NCBI RefSeq assembly: GCF_019047785.1 | Contig: NZ_CP077290.1 | Span: forward strand, 2,604,001 to 2,668,000 | Source: Enterobacter cancerogenus | GTDB lineage: Bacteria > Pseudomonadota > Gammaproteobacteria > Enterobacterales > Enterobacteriaceae | DNA: 64,000 bases | Direction: 5' to 3' | Part shown: piece by piece, positions 63,717 to 64,000 of the stretch | How the letters are laid out: each line of letters opens with the position of its first letter | How positions within the stretch are numbered: the first letter of the stretch is position 1 | Program-made: the position numbers and the translations under genes | The notes under the pieces: generated by a model | The model's database searches: none | What the model was told of the DNA's origin: nothing | Seen by the model: the letters and a program-made list of their open reading frames with translations, nothing else

Positions 63717-64000
63717 GAGCGATGCTCCTTATTCCAGCCTGAAATGCCGTGTCGCCCTCTACCGCCGCCACGTCCCGACCCATGGCGTGAAACGCCTGGC
63801 GATACCGTGAGGTCAGCAATGAGCCTGCGACGAGAGTAATGGCCTGCTGCCCGGCGAAGCGTTCACTCAGGCTGGCGACTTCGGCGCCAATCAGCAGGCC
63901 GGACAGAAACTCGCTGACCTGCTCGCGCGGGAGTTGTCCCAGCACGTGCGAAGCGCGAACCTCAAAAAGCTGCGGCAAAACGGCAGGAGAAGCGATCCCG
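63700..64000 (-). CDS. dgoK: DgoK, 2-dehydro-3-deoxygalactonokinase (C-terminal part)
   Basis: The C-terminal ~100 residues of DgoK; the 5' end lies beyond the window. The visible part (VRASHVLGQLPREQVSEFLS; LLIGAEVASL) matches the E. coli protein, which phosphorylates 2-keto-3-deoxygalactonate before DgoA acts. The frame runs open through the window edge and its stop lies inside dgoA. Confidence 0.93.
   Translation of the reverse strand, partial: GIASPAVLPQLFEVRASHVLGQLPREQVSEFLSGLLIGAEVASLSERFAGQQAITLVAGSLLTSRYRQAFHAMGRDVAAVEGDTAFQAGIRSIAHAVAN

Overview
The window looks like a chromosomal segment of an Enterobacter-type member of the Enterobacteriaceae (Enterobacter cloacae complex or a close relative). 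The basis is gene order: nlpA, yicS, yicL, nepI, yicN, uhpTCBA, ilvNB-ivbL, istR/tisB, emrD, yidGHE, ibpBA, yidQ, yidR and dgoTDAK follow the same backbone as the E. coli 82-83 min region, and the proteins closely resemble their E. coli counterparts. The E. coli backbone is interrupted by accessory blocks. No rRNA, tRNA, insertion sequence, integrase or CRISPR array was seen. All E. coli comparisons are from memory, not from a database search.

Left part (1-15004) is surface-appendage territory. On the minus strand lies an operon resembling the E. coli common pilus (ecpABCD, with the first codons of ecpE at the window edge), preceded by a ToxR/CadC-like membrane regulator and a FidL-like partner. 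On the plus strand is a separate four-gene chaperone-usher operon (pilin, chaperone, usher, two-domain adhesin), followed by two divergent LuxR-type regulators and a single-domain EAL protein. This layout recalls the c-di-GMP-linked regulators next to type 3 and type 1 fimbrial operons.

The middle-left part (15010-37013) carries nlpA, a VapBC toxin-antitoxin pair, an EmrB-type exporter with its divergent TetR regulator, a GNAT enzyme, a TetR-RND tripartite efflux operon (EefABC-like), a Bcr/CflA exporter, yicS, a LacI-controlled beta-glucoside PTS operon (IIB, IIC, 6-phospho-beta-glucosidase, IIA, sugar porin), yicL, a YefM-YoeB pair, nepI and yicN.

Between yicN and uhpT, where E. coli has ade and yicO, there is a secreted alpha/beta hydrolase and a small type VI secretion orphan island: a stand-alone Hcp, a membrane-type effector candidate broken by a G7 homopolymer frameshift, and a small acidic partner gene. 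This is the most interesting accessory piece in the window.

The right part (40161-64000) is mostly conserved: hexose-phosphate uptake (uhpTCBA), acetohydroxyacid synthase I with its attenuator peptide, a HigBA pair inserted next to the istR/tisB SOS toxin locus, emrD, a GH5-like secreted protein whose tail overlaps emrD, dsdC/dsdA without dsdX, yidGHE, the heat-shock pair ibpAB with a sigma-32 promoter and thermosensor-type leaders, yidQ, yidR and the D-galactonate operon. REP-type palindromes punctuate the intergenic spaces.
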